A DNA stretch of 64,000 bases from Colwellia sp. (lineage in GTDB: Bacteria > Pseudomonadota > Gammaproteobacteria > Enterobacterales > Alteromonadaceae): positions 310,001-374,000 of the forward strand of contig JABSOZ010000005.1 of assembly GCA_013215295.1 (NCBI GenBank), in the 5' to 3' direction. Position numbers and translations under genes: made by a program. The notes under the pieces are model-generated. The model did no database searches. It was not told the origin of the DNA and saw only the letters and a program-made list of their open reading frames with translations. Of the stretch, positions 63,955 to 64,000 are shown one piece after another (within the stretch, counting starts at the first letter, position 1; the number at the start of each line of letters is the position of its first letter).

Positions 63955-64000
63955 GTGATAAATGAAATAAAACAAGATGCTCAAGAACGTATGGGCAAAA
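63955..64000 (+). CDS. frr: Ribosome recycling factor (partial, N-terminus)
   Basis: The frame starts at GTG 63955 with an AAAGGAAA site before it and reads MINEIKQDAQERMGK to the window edge. The start agrees with the family (MISDIRKDAEVRMDK in E. coli), and the position after pyrH is the usual one. The rest of the gene is outside the window. Confidence 0.9.
   Translation, partial: MINEIKQDAQERMGK

Overview
The window is chromosomal DNA from an AT-rich marine gammaproteobacterium of the order Alteromonadales, most likely a Colwelliaceae-type organism (Colwellia or Thalassotalea). The lineage call is inference. It rests on the sap-pspF-pspABC-ycjXF-tyrR order, the DUF3450-TtpC-ExbB-ExbD-TonB-TPR operon, the DUF3301/DUF3549/truC trio, a GlyGly-CTERM fragment and several palindromic intergenic elements.

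Layout. 1-7.4 kb: the minus-strand sapABCDF peptide transporter behind pspF, divergent from pspABC (envelope stress). 7.5-14.2 kb: ycjX-ycjF-small ORF-phhB, then tyrR with a TyrR-box candidate, maiA, a DUF3014 protein and the 4.5S SRP RNA gene (ffs). 14.2-15.2 kb: a truncated tyrosine integrase directly behind ffs, plus decayed sequence. 15.4-34.4 kb: an aromatic-catabolism block. It contains paaZ-paaG-paaJ-paaX on the plus strand and paaA-B-C-D-E-EthD-(paaF/paaH-like fusion)-paaY on the minus strand. Next come a MarR regulator, a fused 2-oxoacid dehydrogenase E1, its E2, and an aromatic/aspartate-type aminotransferase. A second relic of an integrase start lies just beyond it at 34.56 kb.

34.6-40.6 kb: mixed accessory and housekeeping genes (S9 prolyl oligopeptidase, a metallo-beta-lactamase-like protein lacking its zinc motif, ComFB, PriC, a TSUP permease). 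41-46 kb: a TonB2-type energy-transduction operon. 46.2-49.9 kb: a 41-aa membrane peptide, a receiver-domain protein, apt, dnaX (with a programmed -1 frameshift site) and ybaB. 50-55.2 kb: a DUF442-type phosphatase, a soluble CZB chemoreceptor, a gene-fragment junction, DUF3301, DUF3549, truC and a small lipoprotein. 55.5-64 kb: dapD, glnD, map, a DsbA-like protein, then rpsB, tsf, pyrH and the start of frr.

How genes work together. The central block can be read as a complete phenylalanine route: aminotransferase to phenylpyruvate, then the E1/E2 complex (sharing a housekeeping E3) to phenylacetyl-CoA, then PaaABCDE, PaaG, PaaZ, PaaJ and the hydratase/dehydrogenase fusion to acetyl-CoA and succinyl-CoA. 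No phenylacetate-CoA ligase (paaK) is present in the window, which fits direct CoA-ester formation by the dehydrogenase complex. This is the main hypothesis. Two promoters, upstream of paaZ and paaA, share GATAC/GTATC half-sites about three helical turns apart, with the -10 TATCAT inside one half-site. They are good candidates for PaaX operators.
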